Below, piece by piece: positions 21,714 to 33,275 of a DNA stretch of 64,000 nt. The notes under the pieces were generated by a model. It saw only the letters and a program-made list of their open reading frames with translations. It had not been told where the DNA came from and searched no databases. A program made the position numbers and the translations under genes. Numbering within the stretch: the first letter of the stretch is position 1; each line of letters opens with the position of its first letter. The DNA comes from Calliphora vicina (lineage: Eukaryota > Arthropoda > Insecta > Diptera > Calliphoridae), in contig NC_088783.1 in the NCBI RefSeq assembly GCF_958450345.1, positions 99,133,302 to 99,197,301 of the forward strand. The letters are read 5' to 3'.

Positions 21714-22667
21714 ATGCTGGCTGATTGCAAACAGTCATCTTATGGTGACAGTTTGATTAAAAGCAGCGAGGTAGCCTTGGATTTTAAGCCGAGCACCTCT
21801 AAAGCTTCATTAGCCCTCGCTGGTAATACACCAGCAACAACCCCTTTGTTGGACACTGTCGATAAGACAGTTGTCTCTGCGAAAATGCTACAGGTTGGAT
21901 CGTCGAAGGTTAAGGTTAAGGTTTCCGCTCCTGAAGGTGCGCACAGACTGCTAGCGTGTACCAATGACCGCTCAGCTCTACTGCTAAAATTAGCAATTGC
22001 GTCCCTAGGGGAATTGTGGCCTGGCGCGAAACTGGACGTGATCCCGGTAAACGAGATACCTCGCAGACCGAGATCAGTCGCAGTTATTCCGGCGGAACCA
22101 CATGAACCTGAGGAGATTCTGGCATACGTCCAGAACGGTAATCCCAATCTACCAACCCATAACTGGAAGGTGGTTAAGGTTTCCGCTCCTGAAGGTGCGC
22201 ACAGACTGCTAGCGTGTACCAATGACCGCTCAGCTCTACTGCTAAAATTAGCAATTGCGTCCCTAGGGGAATTGTGGCCTGGCGCGAAACTGGACGTGAT
22301 CCCGGTAAACGAGATACCTCGCAGACCGAGATCAGTCGCAGTTATTCCGGCGGAACCACATGAACCTGAGGAGATTCTGGCATACGTCCAGAACGGTAAT
22401 CCCAATCTACCAACCCATAACTGGAAGGTGGTTAAGGTTTCCGCTCCTGAAGGTGCGCACAGAAAGGTGGTCGTAGTCCTTAACAAGGAATCCTTGGCGC
22501 CACTACGTGAGAGGCAAAGCAAGATATACTATGGTTTCGAAAGTGGTAGAAGCTGCGCATCTACCGTGGTGACGACAAGCTCGACCCCGAAACTTCCGGT
22601 GTTAAACTGGAAGCTCCGCAGGATATGGACTGTCAAGTTAAACTGTATGACCCCGCTAGCTCTTAGG
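21714..22667 (+). pseudogene. Non-LTR ORF1 (DUF4780-like) with duplicated domain
   Basis: The N-terminal part is Ser/Thr/Ala-rich. The segment LKLAIASLGELWPGAKLDVI … IPRRPRSVAVIP … EEILAYVQNGNPNLPTHNWK resembles the DUF4780-type domain I associate with ORF1 of such elements. An 86-residue unit occurs twice in tandem, plus the first 11 or so residues of a third. Normal sequence then resumes with KVVVVLNKESLAPLRERQSKIYYGF, the usual downstream half of the domain. Near 22545 the frame shifts: the better coding frame reads LRIYRGDDKLDPETSG and reaches a TAG at 22665. After that the frame stays open and acidic (GDVEDEDVLLESDPEDVDV) to about 22840, overlapping ORF2. Confidence 0.8.
21914..22462 (+). 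repeat. Perfect 258-bp tandem duplication inside ORF1
   Basis: The motif 'ggtttccgctcctgaagg' starts at 21920, 22178 and 22436, an exact 258-base period (86 codons, frame kept). The two full units look identical by eye, and the third copy stops after about 33 bases. It is either a very recent duplication in the element or an assembly artefact. Confidence 0.93.
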
Positions 22668-22802
22668 ACAAAATGGAGACCCAATCACACTCCAGTATGG
22701 TTGGGGACCTATTCTGCACTCTCGGCGATGTGGAGGATGAAGATGTTCTTCTGGAATCAGACCCAGAAGACGTCGACGTTACGGTCATATACGATCCAGA
22801 CC

Positions 22803-23775
22803 ATGGTGAAGGAGATCCAAGTGAACCTTCACCACTCTAAAGCAGCTTCGGCTGCCCTGCTCCTCCACATTGCTAAATATGGGGAGGACATTGCGTTGGT
22901 CCAGGAGCCGTGGGTACACAATGGCGAAATACGTGGACTCAACGCCAAAGAGTACAAACTTTTGTACATAAGACGCACAGGTAAAAGAAGATCTTGTATT
23001 TTGGCTAAGAACCATCATAATATCTTCATTCTTCCTGATTATAGCGATGAAGATACAATAGCTGCTGCTTGGGAGACAGGTGCAGGTAAGGTGTGGCTGC
23101 TCTCAAGTTATATGGCGCACGACCAGGTTGAACCACCACCAAACAACCTGGTATATAATATGATGCGTGCCGCAAACCAGGCCAGAACTCCGGTAATTAT
23201 CGGAGCTGACGCAAATGCTCACCACACAATCTGGGGTAGCTCAGATATAAACGAACACCTCGTTCGAATGTACTCACCTCGAGTACATTCTAGACTTCAT
23301 ATTAGACCTTAATCTGGTAGAACCTACTTTCGTGGTAGCAAATAGGCAATAAGTTCTGGACATTACGCTTGTCAGTGCAAGCCACTCGGATGTCATAAGG
23401 AATTGGAAGGTTTCAGATGATTGCTCTCTGTCGGATCATAGGTATCTGACATTCTTAATAGAATTGGAAGTTGAAAAGGAAAAGCCTTTTCTAAATAGGA
23501 GGAAAACCAAATGGGATGATCATAGGCGGATCCTTTATGGTTTACTTCCCTCACCCCCTCTTATAAGTGACACTAGGGACATTGAAAGCGCTGTGGAAAA
23601 GCTCACACTTTCTCTCAGTGAGGCCACAAGACGTACATGCACTCTCTCTGCACGCAGAGGAAAGGTAAGACCTTCATGGTGGTCTTTAGGCATAGCGAAC
23701 ACTAGGCGTAGTTGTCGTAAACTATTCAACGAGGCGAAAAGATCAGGCAACTGGTCAATGTACAAGTCTATGTTG
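22803..23775 (+). pseudogene. Non-LTR ORF2, endonuclease and pre-RT region
   Basis: From the ATG at 22803 it reads MVKEIQVNLHHSKAASAALL, then IALVQEPWV with the endonuclease Glu, and VIIGADANAHHTIWGSS with the DxNAHHxxWG motif of APE-type endonucleases. At about 23265 the frame slips: LEYILDFILDLNLVEPTFV and then LDITLVSASHSDVI … SLSDHRYL follow in another frame, with one stop at 23344. The final SDHRYLTF is the catalytic His region. 23464-23793 continues with KTKWDDHRRILYGLLP and ends at a stop before RT. The enzyme would nick target DNA for reverse transcription. Confidence 0.85.
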
Positions 23776-23877
23776 AACAAATTTAAGAATTAGGTCAGCA
23801 GCGCGAAACGTAAGTCTTGGAGGAATTTCTGCAGCGGGGTCGAAAGTTCCTGTGAGACAAATCGTCTACGCAAGATC

Positions 23878-25093
23878 TTGTCGAAAACACCAACTGTTAT
23901 ATATATTCAGAAACAGGATGGTAGATGGACTACTGATGGACGTGAGACAATAGAAGTACTCATGGACACTCATTTTCCGGGGAACTTGCCTCCAGACATG
24001 GCTATTGCATCCCAACCGAACAATCGAACAACTCCGTCAATTATAATTGACGAACATTTGTTAAAATGGGCCATACGGAGTTTTGACTCTTATAAGTCTC
24101 CGGGCCCAGATGACATAATACCCGCTGATCTACAGAATAATATAGATCTAGTAACTCCTTGGCTGATAACTATTTATCATGCGTCTTGCATGGTCGTATA
24201 TACCAAAATGGTGGACCGAATGCACTGTGACATTCATTCCGAAAGGAGGGAAAGTGTCACACACCAAAGCAAAAGATTTCAGACCAATAAGTCTATCATC
24301 ATTCTTGCTGAAAACCCTTGAAAGAATCATCGACATCCACATACGAGTGTCTTTGAAACAAGGATCATTATCTCCTTCTCAACACGCCTACATGAAAGGC
24401 AAATCTGTTGAGACAGCACTTCACCCCTTAGAGGGATATATTGAGAAATCTCTTGAATTTGGTAATTTCTCATTAGTGGCCTTTCTGGATATAGAAGGAG
24501 CCTTCAATAACGTAGAATCTGCAACTATTGTTTCAGCTCTACAGGATCTTGGTCTAGGCCAATCAACTGTAAGGTTCATCACGAACCTTCTACGATACAG
24601 GATCATTCGTTCCGAAAAGGGAACGGTAGTGATCACGAGAATGGCCACTAGGGGTACACCTCAGGGAGGCGTCTTATCACCACTTCTGTGGAATCTGGCC
24701 ATAAATTGTCTGCTCAGGAAATTGGATCTCTTGGGTAATAAAAATGTCGCCTACGCGGATGACGTCGCGGTGGCAGTTTCTGGGATCCACTTGGACACGA
24801 TATCACATCGCCTGGAACACGCACTCAGTATGCTAAGTCGGTGGAGTACGGACAGTGGATTGAGTGTTAACCCAAGCAAAACTGAACTTGTACTGTTCAC
24901 AAGGAGGTACAAGATTCCTCATTTCTCGCTTCCCCGATTAAATGGTGTTGAACTAACACTATCGGACAATGCAAAATACTTAGGAGTTATTCTGGATAGC
25001 AAACTATCCTGGAAATCCAATACCCTTTCAAGGACGTCAAAAGCCTTGACGGCTATGGATGTCTGTAAGAAGGCGATAGGTACGCAGTGTTAA
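23878..25093 (+). pseudogene. Non-LTR reverse transcriptase domain
   Basis: 23878-24180 has SFDSYKSPGPDDIIPADLQ. A frameshift near 24180 moves to 24179-25093: CTVTFIPKGGK, KDFRPISLSSFLLKTLERII, SLSPSQHAYMKGKSVETAL, LVAFLDIEGAFNNV, RGTPQGGVLSPLLWNLAIN, and the catalytic YADD (24752-24763) in NVAYADDVAVAVSG. GLSVNPSKTELVLFT and KYLGVILDSKLSW follow. All core RT motifs are present, so only the frame breaks separate this from an active enzyme. After 25093 the thumb reads YGVSVWWKALDNGSTYMLFE in a shifted frame. Confidence 0.9.
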
Positions 25094-26299
25094 CTGGCTA
25101 TGTGATACGTTAACACTATTTTATGGAGTTTCTGTCTGGTGGAAGGCATTAGACAATGGCTCGACGTACATGCTATTCGAGAGAGTTTTAAGAAGAATGG
25201 CAATCCTGATAACAGGAGCTCTAAGAACGACCGCAACAAAGTCGCTCTTTACTATATTGAACTGGATCCTTGGCATTTACTTCTGCCTTTAGGCTAAACG
25301 CGATTGGGGCGTTGAAACACGCTCCATACTGCATAATAGGTAGTATTCAGACTCTTCCGGAGAATATCGATTACTGCATTTCTAGGCCATTCATAGCGAG
25401 GAATTTCGATTTCTCAATTCCGTACGTTACGGAAGCAATGGACGGACCTTTACATGACACAACGGATCTCTCAGTCGAGATCGAGTTGGCGTAGGTGTCA
25501 ACATTCGGGAACTTTATATTAGGTTATCTTTTAGACTTCCGAATGAATGTAGCATTATTCAGGCTGAAATATCAGCTATCAGGCTAACTGGCTTAGTTAT
25601 AACAAGATATCAGACAGGGATATTCGTATATATACTGACAGTCAGGACGCTATAAAATCCCTAACAGGTGTATACACAACTTCTAATTTTGTCCAGGAAT
25701 GCCGGGCATCCTTAAACAGGATGGCGAGACATTCAACAGTCGTACTCATGTGGGTACGGGGATACTATGGGCAACTGTATTGCCGATGATCTGGCGAAAA
25801 AGGCGCCATGTTACCTGACTGAGACATAGATTTCCTATGTGGGATTCCGTTAGCCAAATGCAAGCTACAAATTAGTAACTTCTACTATGAGCTCGCTCAG
25901 GCAAGATGGGATTGTGAACCCACATGCACTATAACCAGGACGATATAGCCCCGATTAAATCGGGGACGAACAACACATCTTCTTGGCTTTACACGTTCAC
26001 AATTGAGTGGTGTAGTGGAGGTCATAACTGGATACTGCACCTTTGGTAACCACGCTAGGAGACTTGGTTTGCCATACCACGACTTCTGCAGAAGTTGTCA
26101 AAACGAGGAGGAGGGTGAGACTATTTTTCATCTTCTTTGTCATTGTTCGGTACTAGGAGATCTACGCCTAAGGTTTCTGGGACATCGTCCACTAAATAGT
26201 CTTTCTGAGCTCTCGAATATGAGGCTTGAGGGCATTAATGCCTTTATAGGAAGTAGTAATTGGTTAAAAAGACAAGACACGGGGATCTCTTTAGAGTGA
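25094..26299 (+). pseudogene. Non-LTR thumb, RNase H and Cys/His C-terminus
   Basis: Broken in several frames. 25590-25810 encodes IRIYTDSQDAIKSLTGVYTT … RMARHSTVVLMWVRGYYG, with the RNase H TDSQ Asp and the WVxGH-like segment (the His is changed to Tyr). A small deletion follows before ADDLAKKAP. 26003-26299 is one frame with HDFCRSCQNEEEGETIFHLL then CHC, the C-x2-C…H…C motif at the end of such ORF2 proteins, and stops at 26297-26299. An RNase H in this place would help remove RNA after first-strand synthesis. Confidence 0.82.
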
Positions 26300-26530
26300 C
26301 CTAATAACCGCCGACTCATTGGTAACTTCTTAAGATCTCCTCCCTCTCTCTTTCTTCAGACATCTTCTTAACTTTTTTTTTTTTTTTTCAATCTTCTCCT
26401 TCTCTCTTTTTCACTTATATCTGACCCTCTTTCTTATGTTTTCTTCTACTTTCAGATAACACAAAGGGACCATTGCTTGGACCCATGTGAGCTGCTCTTC
26501 TTTTTCTTCATTTCGTGGCTGCCTGGAAAA

Positions 26531-26925
26531 CTAACCTAACATACAACTTAAGTTTCACAAATCTTATTAAGCTCATTTTAGAGGTATCGCCTCATAATAT
26601 TCCTGCAAGATCTTCGCCCTTAATTATATTAAGAGCCTTTAACTCCTAATACAATTCTTCTTCGTACTTGTGGTTGTGATCCTGGAAAGTAAGCAGTTAC
26701 CAGCTGTTAGCACACTTACTCTTGCCTTGCAAGTTTTATTCCTGTATTTACTTGTACTATTGAATACCAACTTTTTGACATTCTGAACTAATTTACAGAT
26801 TTTTCATTTTCTTCATAAATTATAAAATGAAATGATATTATTTCATATGAAATAATACCCCAAAAAATGTAATAACACCCCAAAAATCGTTGTTGTTGCT
26901 CTCTGTACTAATTTTTGGGGACACT
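26531..26925. other. Non-coding spacer with 'aaataatacccc' words
   Basis: At 26828-26890 words such as 'gaaataataccccaaaa' and 'aataacaccccaaaa' resemble the end repeats of the adjacent element at 26935-27455. They may be a remnant of a related element. The rest is unrecognised. Confidence 0.4.
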
Positions 26926-26934
26926 GCTTAATTG

Positions 26935-27455
26935 GGTACCGTGAAATAGCTCCCAAATGAAATAACTCCCTATGAAATTATTCCCATCAAAAATTAAATA
27001 ATTCCCAAACTTGAAAAATTAAATAACTACTAAAGGGTAAAATTAAATTACTCCCAATAATCGGCGGTTTCATAATTTTAAAAACATTACTTCCAAAAAA
27101 TCGAAATAACTCCCAATGAAAAAAATCCCAATAGAAATGAAATAATTCCCAATCCGAAGCAATTCATTTATGTAATCTAAAAAAAGGAACTTCAATTTGC
27201 ATTTCGCACCAGATTAAGAAATCGTTGCACCGACCGACGATGTAAAAAGAATCTTTTCTGAGCGAAACCGGTTTTTGATACACCCCAGAGGAGAAAACCT
27301 TTGCGCCCTGCCGAAGGCCGGCAATGTAAAAAACTTTTCTGAGTGAAGCCAGTTTTTGATATTTATGGGTTCTGCTTTTGCAAAGTAGAACCCAACAAAA
27401 ATGAAATAACTCCCAATACAGTTATTATTTCATTTGGGAGTTATTTCACGATACC
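26935..27455. mobile_element. TIR element with perfect 9-bp target duplication
   Basis: The ends start GGTACCGTGAAATAGCTCCC and, reversed, GGTATCGTGAAATAACTCCC. They are flanked by perfect direct copies of gcttaattg (26926-26934, 27456-27464). A 9-bp duplication points to the Mutator superfamily, although no transposase is present. The interior carries about ten copies of 'aaataactccca'-like words in both orientations. It also holds a diverged direct repeat of roughly 45 bases (from about 27238 and 27328, each with 'cttttctgag' and 'agtttttgata'). Confidence 0.8.
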
Positions 27456-27464
27456 GCTTAATTG

Positions 27465-27645
27465 AATTCTTCATTGGTAAATGGGATTTGGGCGCGATAT
27501 TGAGGAACTAGAAACAGTGGAACATATTCTGTATAACTGTCCTAGACTACAGGGTCTCTGGCAAAAATGCCTACGGGAAGGACTGCATTATGAACTGGGG
27601 GATATAGCTAGATATGATCTAGATAATCGATTGACTTTCACAGAG
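27465..27645 (+). pseudogene. C-terminal tail of another non-LTR ORF2
   Basis: ELETVEHILYNCPRLQGLWQ … LGDIARYDL … RLTFTESRYL resembles the last part of ORF2 in RNase-H-bearing non-LTR elements (the ETxxHxxxxC half of the zinc motif). The copy is cut at its left side, where the 9-bp duplication of the inserted element touches it. It differs from the tail at 26003-26299, so it belongs to another family. Confidence 0.65.
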
Positions 27646-27842
27646 TCCCGTTACTTAATAATTTATAATCCCAGTCTATACTTATATCCTGACCTTTTTC
27701 TTTGGACTGGGTTTTCATTATATTTAGCTTTATGTCACCTGACTTTTTTTCATTTTCTCTCCAATTTCATTTCTTATCTTCACATCAAGTTCACGCCGTG
27801 TTATATTTCAATGGGTACTATGGGTCTCCGAGTGGAAATGTA

Positions 27843-28067
27843 GGGAGTGTTCGTAAATTCAGTATGATTGCATCACTTAATTAAAAGTTTAGCGTTCGAA
27901 AAAGCATATTTGCGATTATTGCTTTACGTCAAACGTTTTTTAATGCAAATTGTTGGCAGTGATGCCGCAAATTTGTGCAACCAATGCATCATTAAGTTAT
28001 ATGTTGCAAAAGTTTGCAGGTCGTGGCATCAGTGATGCACAAATTTACTGCATTTACGAACACACCC
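27843..28067. mobile_element. Short TIR element, ends GGGAGTGTTCGTAAAT
   Basis: Left GGGAGTGTTCGTAAATTCAG pairs with right CTGCATTTACGAACACACCC. Inner words 'tgatgca', 'ttgcatcac' and 'gtgatgcc' recur in both orientations. It is about 225 bp with no coding. The flanking 8-mers do not match, so superfamily and exact limits stay open. Confidence 0.6.
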
Positions 28068-28649
28068 GTACTTCTATAGTACACACCTCTTCATATCTAT
28101 GTAGGTGGAGGATATTTAATATTTAGCGAAACCGACACCACCATAGCACTACGGCCGAAAAACCCCAAGTAGCGGCAAAAACTATTTCCCAACAAGCTAG
28201 ACTCAAATTTGGTATGCAGAATTTTCGAAAAAAAATGAATGCCTACTCTCTAAAACACCCCATTTATAATTTGATAGATACATTTCTATAAATCTTAGAC
28301 AAAATTATGAAAATCGTGTCAGTTTTTTCGTGGAGCTCCCATATGAACTTACCCTTTAAAAAAAGCAGCATTAAGTCGTGAGTTTTTATTTGCTAACATG
28401 GCATTAAACCTTGGTCTCCACGTAAAACCACATGTAGGAATCTCCTTTATTGCTAGTTACCTTCGGGAGTTCTACTCCACAAAAGACAACACTATTCACA
28501 AATTCCCAAAAAGATGACCCAGTAAAACATCAAAATAAGTGCTAAATAAAAACATTTACAAAATATCTTTATAACAGTTAAAAATACACACCTCGAGTAA
28601 TAGAATTCGTATTCAAAGATTTATTTTATTGAAAGTATATTTTGGAAAA
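28068..28649. other. Non-coding spacer
   Basis: Likely decayed repeat DNA; a phrase like 'aatttggtatgcagaattttcg' fits fly interspersed repeats. Nothing firmer. Confidence 0.4.
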
Positions 28650-29010
28650 CAACGTGTTATTTAATAAAAATTAAATTGAAATATCGAAAAAATCTATGTT
28701 TGAACGCCATATATATTAGTCTACCTCCAACCTTAAAGTATATCGATCGACTCAGAATCGATTTAGCGATGTTCGTCCATTGATCTGGCTGGCGGTCTAT
28801 GCTCAAAGTACAGGTCACAATTTTGAAGATATTTCGATAACATTTTATTGAAACTGGTAAAAATCGGTTCATTATATCACCTGTCCTCCCACTTCAAGCA
28901 TTACACTTTAACGAGCATAAAACTCTTAAAAATTTTGGTATCCAAATTTCATGGCGATTTGTCCATAATTAGTCATAGCTCCATAAAAGGCCCACTTCCG
29001 TAAATCTCTT
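28650..29010 (-). repeat. Decayed dispersed repeat, minus orientation
   Basis: Read on the minus strand it has 'atggacgaacatcgctaaatcg', 'tcgatcgatatactttaagg', and 'atggagctatgactaatta', in the order seen for the repeat at 7326-7615. It is too diverged to place its ends. Confidence 0.5.
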
Positions 29011-32000
29011 TAACGATTATAAATCTCATAAAAATTTTGGTATTAACATAAAATTTAACAGAAACAATTTTCATATAGAAATAAATTACACGACCTAACT
29101 TGATGAAATTTTAAAAGAAAAATTATTTTTCTCATTTACTCAGGTATTTGTATAAAAAAAATTCGGGAAATTGGGAAACCTATCTGGGAGCGATGGGTCT
29201 TTAACCTAGCAAAAAAAAATGGTATATGTTTCGCTGATATTTTATACTTTTATAAGTCGGGTTAAAGTACAAAACGCTGTCAATAGTTACCAATTGTTAT
29301 CGATATCGGCGAAACATTTACCGACTACCAGAATAGGGGTGAATAGGTTGAAAATACATCCATTAGAGTAGTATTCCCTATGTAAATGCATATTTATTAA
29401 ATTATATGAAATGAAACAACATTTTGTTTTTATATTTTTTATTAAGAAAAATAAGTAATTTTTATTCAAAAAATTTGTATAAGCACAAGAGTGTTTCATG
29501 TTTTTTTTTAATTTTTTCGTTTTTATTTGTAAAAATATATATGTATAAAAATGGAAGCATAGTTCGTTTTTTTGTGGTTTTTTTGTTGTTGTTGTTTTTG
29601 TATTTAAATAGCATAGTAACTGGCTTAACTGGCATTTACTATGTAAAAAATAAGAATAATAATAATTAAGAATTATTATAAAAAAAAATTAAAAAATTAA
29701 AGGGGGAAGACACTAAATCCATTTAAATAATTAAAAATAATTTGTAAAAATAAAAACAAAATATTCAATTAAACCAATCAAATCAAATTAAATTACATAT
29801 AAATAGTTAATAATAATAAAAAATTAAATAAAATAAAATAAAACATTATTAAGGCACTTGAGAATTTTTCAATGACAATTGGATTTTCCTTTCTTACTTC
29901 TTTCAATTTGTTGATATCTTTTATGTTTTTGTGTTTATTTATATAATACAAGAAGAAATAATAAATATTACTAATGGAAATATGTAATAATAAAATAAAA
30001 AAAGAAATGTTTGTATTTTTTGTTTGATTTTAAAATAGGTGTAGCAATAATAATAGCAGATGCAATTGGGAAAAATAAAAATATGTAGTTTCATAGTAGT
30101 TTATTATAATTTAATATGTATGTGTTTATGTATGCTGAATGTGTAGTTATATTAAACAAATTAAATTTATTCTCATTCAATAATTTCAATAATTCCTTTG
30201 ATTTTAAATAAAATTAAATAAAAAAAAATCTATAGCTATACAGGATATTTATTAAACACACTTGTTTGTATGTATAAATAAACGCTTGTATATTTGTTTA
30301 TAAATAATAAAAAAATAAAAAAATTAAATAATTGCCATTGTATTATATTCTACATTTTTAAGTTTAAATATGTATAAATATTTTAATATGTATGCATGTA
30401 TATATTTAGTATAAAAAATAAAGTTATGTTGTTTTTTTCTTTCGTAAAATTAACGAGTTGAATCAATAATTTAATTATGCAAATAATTTTTAAATAAATT
30501 ATATTAAGAGTTTTCTTTTTTTTTAAGATTTCACATTATTTTCAATTTCTTTGTTGTTTAAGTTGTTTTTTTTTATTTGTTTAAATATTATTTTTTTTTT
30601 TTACACATTTACATTGAATTAAATTTATATAACTTAAATATTTATAAAAGATCTGCACGCACCTAAATAAATCTCGTTTCTAACATGTCAATTTTAAATT
30701 AAATTATTAAATTATCAAGTCATTGTTGCAATATTTAATTTATGATTAATAACAAACAAATTAATAGTTAATAATTATTAATTGAATTGAATTGATGTAA
30801 CTAACATGTTGTCTCAAATTGTATTTAATAGAAACAATATTTATATAAATCAAATTTATATACCATCATTCAAATGTAATTTTGTTTTTGTCTACGAAAG
30901 ATGTTCGTTCATTTATTTCATTCACCAACCAGGCACTAAGGTTTAAAGTAATTAATATTGTTTGTGTATTTACAAAAATGTAGCTTCTTGTAAGAGCCAA
31001 ACTTGTATAATTTACTAGAGGAATTCGTTTCAGTTAGTTGGCGTCTCAAAGGGTAAATGAAATATCGATAAACGATCTGTGGTGAATTTGTAACATATTT
31101 TCAGATGTTTTTGTCTTGAAATGTCTTTTATAAAAGTGTATATAAATTATTAAAATAAATAAAATATTAATTTTAATAAATGCATAAAATAAAAATTAAA
31201 GTGATTTTTACATCAATTAGATTATAAAGCAACCCAGCCAAAAATAAAAATAAAATAAAAAATAATAATAATTTACATAGTTTTTGTTTTGTTTTGTTTG
31301 TTTTTAAATAAAATAAAGAATAAAATTTTCAAATTGTTTTTCGAAATGTCATATCCATTTAATAATGGATAAATAGATAGAAATAGTAATAGAAATAGTT
31401 ATAGAAATAGAAATTAAATAATATACATATAATAAATGTTTACATAAAGTATATATAATAAAAATATTATAAATATTAATAATAAATTTCTTTTAAATCT
31501 GGATTTAAATAAAGTTATACATATAAAATAATTTATATTTATATAAGTATAAGTATAAATATAAATATAATAATTAAAAGTAAAATTATTTATTTTTAAA
31601 AATGTCTTTAGTTTCATTTCCTTTTAAATTTGTTTATATATCGAAATATATATAAAAAGGTATTTTCTTTAAATAATTTAGTATTTTCATTATAATAGTA
31701 GGTATAATAACAATTAAATGTATAAATGTAAGTATGTATAAACAAATATATTGTTTATAAAGATACATAGAAACATACAAACAAACAAACAATCAAACAA
31801 CATATCGCCACTTAAAATGCTAAATAATAACGTAAGAACATGAATAGGAAAATCAAATGTTTGATTAATTTTTCTTTTGAAATTTGTTGAAATGTTATTA
31901 CGTTCTATTGCATTTTAGGTAACGATATGTAGTGTGTATGCGTGTATGTATGTATGTATATATCGTATATAGTATGTATATTTATATAGAGATAAAATGA

Positions 32001-32407
32001 TAAAAAAAATAATGATAATAATAATAATAATAAAGAGAAAAAACTAGAATTTTATTTTTGTTTTCAGTTAAATATTGTGAATATTGAGATTTTGTTGTTG
32101 GTTTGATGTGTGTTTTTCTTTTTAAATTTGCCTTTTTAACGTAAGCGTCAACGCTTTGCTCACTTACTCACAATTAATTAATCAATCGTTGGCGCACAGT
32201 TCTCTTCTCCCAGTCCAGACGTTGCAACACAATATCAAAAAACCTTTACGTCTCCACTGCTCCACCGCACCGCACCTCACCGAACCGATTCCAGTTACAT
32301 TGCGTGACTTTGTTTACGTTTAGTCAATTGAACAAATAATTAAATTAAAATGAAAATGCAAATGCAAAAAATAATAATAATAATAATAAATCTACTTGTA
32401 ATAGAAT
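29011..32407 (-). other. Probable Tis11 3' UTR and downstream AT-rich flank
   Basis: This follows the Tis11 stop codon on the minus strand. It is extremely AT-rich with many sense-strand AUUUA-type words. A perfect TTP target nonamer UUAUUUAUU occurs on the sense strand at 31154-31162. A more GC-rich block at 32150-32300 may be conserved UTR. Where the UTR ends is not known; many AATAAA signals occur on the minus strand. A small MITE sits at 31800-31930. Confidence 0.45.
31800..31930. mobile_element. Short copy of the ACATATCG TIR family
   Basis: Starts ACATATCGCCACTTAAAATG and ends CATTTTAGGTAACGATATGT, matching both ends of the element at 12604-13427. It is only 131 bp, so it is a deletion derivative. 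It lies about 480 bases past the Tis11 stop, so if the UTR reaches that far it is carried in the mRNA. Confidence 0.7.
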
Positions 32408-33275
32408 TTATAAAGCTACATGCGAGAATGCGTCTGCAGTGGAGTTGTTACTAATGCGATTGAACACAGGTAAACGTGCCTCTTCGGCTGTTAAAGCACC
32501 ATTTAATGATGACACAGATTTAACTTTGATTGGAGGCTTATTGGTGTTGTTGACTGTGGCGGCGTTGCTGCCTCCACGTATTATAGCAATTGGTGAACTA
32601 GAACTTTTTTGCAATAATTGCTTGACTGGAGGCTGTGCAGCTGCAGTACCGCCAACGTTATTGGCAACAACTGGTTTAATGTAGTGTGTAGTCTGGTGTC
32701 CGAGCATCAGAGACGGTGGTGGTGTATTAACTGGAGACATGGGAGCATTGGGACTTTCGGGTGGTGTATTTACATATGTGAAAGCAGTTTGAAACACCGA
32801 ATTGGCTGGACTAATCTGTTCGCCGAATGGGAAATTTGTCATGGAACTTGTGGGCGATAGTGACAACGAGCCAGTTGGTGATTCGCGATCTGAACCAGTC
32901 GACATACTCAAGGGGGGACTAAGTGGTAGGGAATGATTAATTGTGCCGCCACCACCATTGAGACTAGATTTTGCGCTCAATGGATAATAATTGGAATGAT
33001 TTTGTTGTTGTAATTTTGTTTGTTGCTGAAGCTGCTGCTGTTGTTGTTGCTGTTGTTGTTGTAAAGCACGTGCTTCATCAGCATTGTGTACAAAATGACA
33101 ACGTGGTCCATAGGGGCAAAAACCTACACTGTGAAATGTACGACAATATTCGGTTTTGTACTTGGGATGTCTTTGCAAATTACGCAACTCATGATAGCCA
33201 TGAGCAAATTGACACTTTTCACCGTACTTGCATTCGCCTGCTTCTTCAAAGGGGCGACAAAGTTCCGTTTTATAC
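32408..33275 (-). CDS. Tis11: Tis11 (TTP/ZFP36 family), last coding exon
   Basis: Encodes residues from about 124 to 412. Zinc finger 1 is C-x8-C-x5-C-x3-H (Cys130, 139, 145, His149) after the lead-in RYKTEL. An 18-residue linker and KYKTEY lead to finger 2 (Cys168, 177, 183, His187). This tandem CCCH pair binds UUAUUUAUU in mRNA 3' UTRs. A Gln run (33021-33062) and Ser/Pro-rich stretches follow. Near the C-terminus RLPVFNRIS is the conserved CNOT1-binding motif that recruits the CCR4-NOT deadenylase. Stop TAA at 32408-32410. The acceptor AG is at 33277-33276, and the first base completes the split AGG codon (Arg124) of the upstream exon. The protein destabilises AU-rich mRNAs in the cytoplasm. 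Confidence 0.97.

Larger units (their letters stand above)
21040..26530 (+). mobile_element. RNase-H-bearing non-LTR retrotransposon, near full length
   Basis: The order is: GC-richer 5' region (21040-21713), ORF1 (21714-22667 or beyond), endonuclease (from 22803), RT (about 23880-25093), thumb, RNase H (about 25600-25810), Cys/His motif (26070-26150), then a pyrimidine-rich 3' region to about 26530. RNase H after RT plus the ORF1 type suggests the LOA/R1/I group; I cannot choose the clade with certainty. Several frameshifts and stops make this copy inactive. Base composition is far more GC-rich than the flanks, and preservation is better than in any other element of the window. Confidence 0.88.

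Noticed and set aside
21740..22522. 260-aa minus-strand open frame
   Set aside because: Shadow of the duplicated ORF1 domain; it shows the same tandem unit in reverse.
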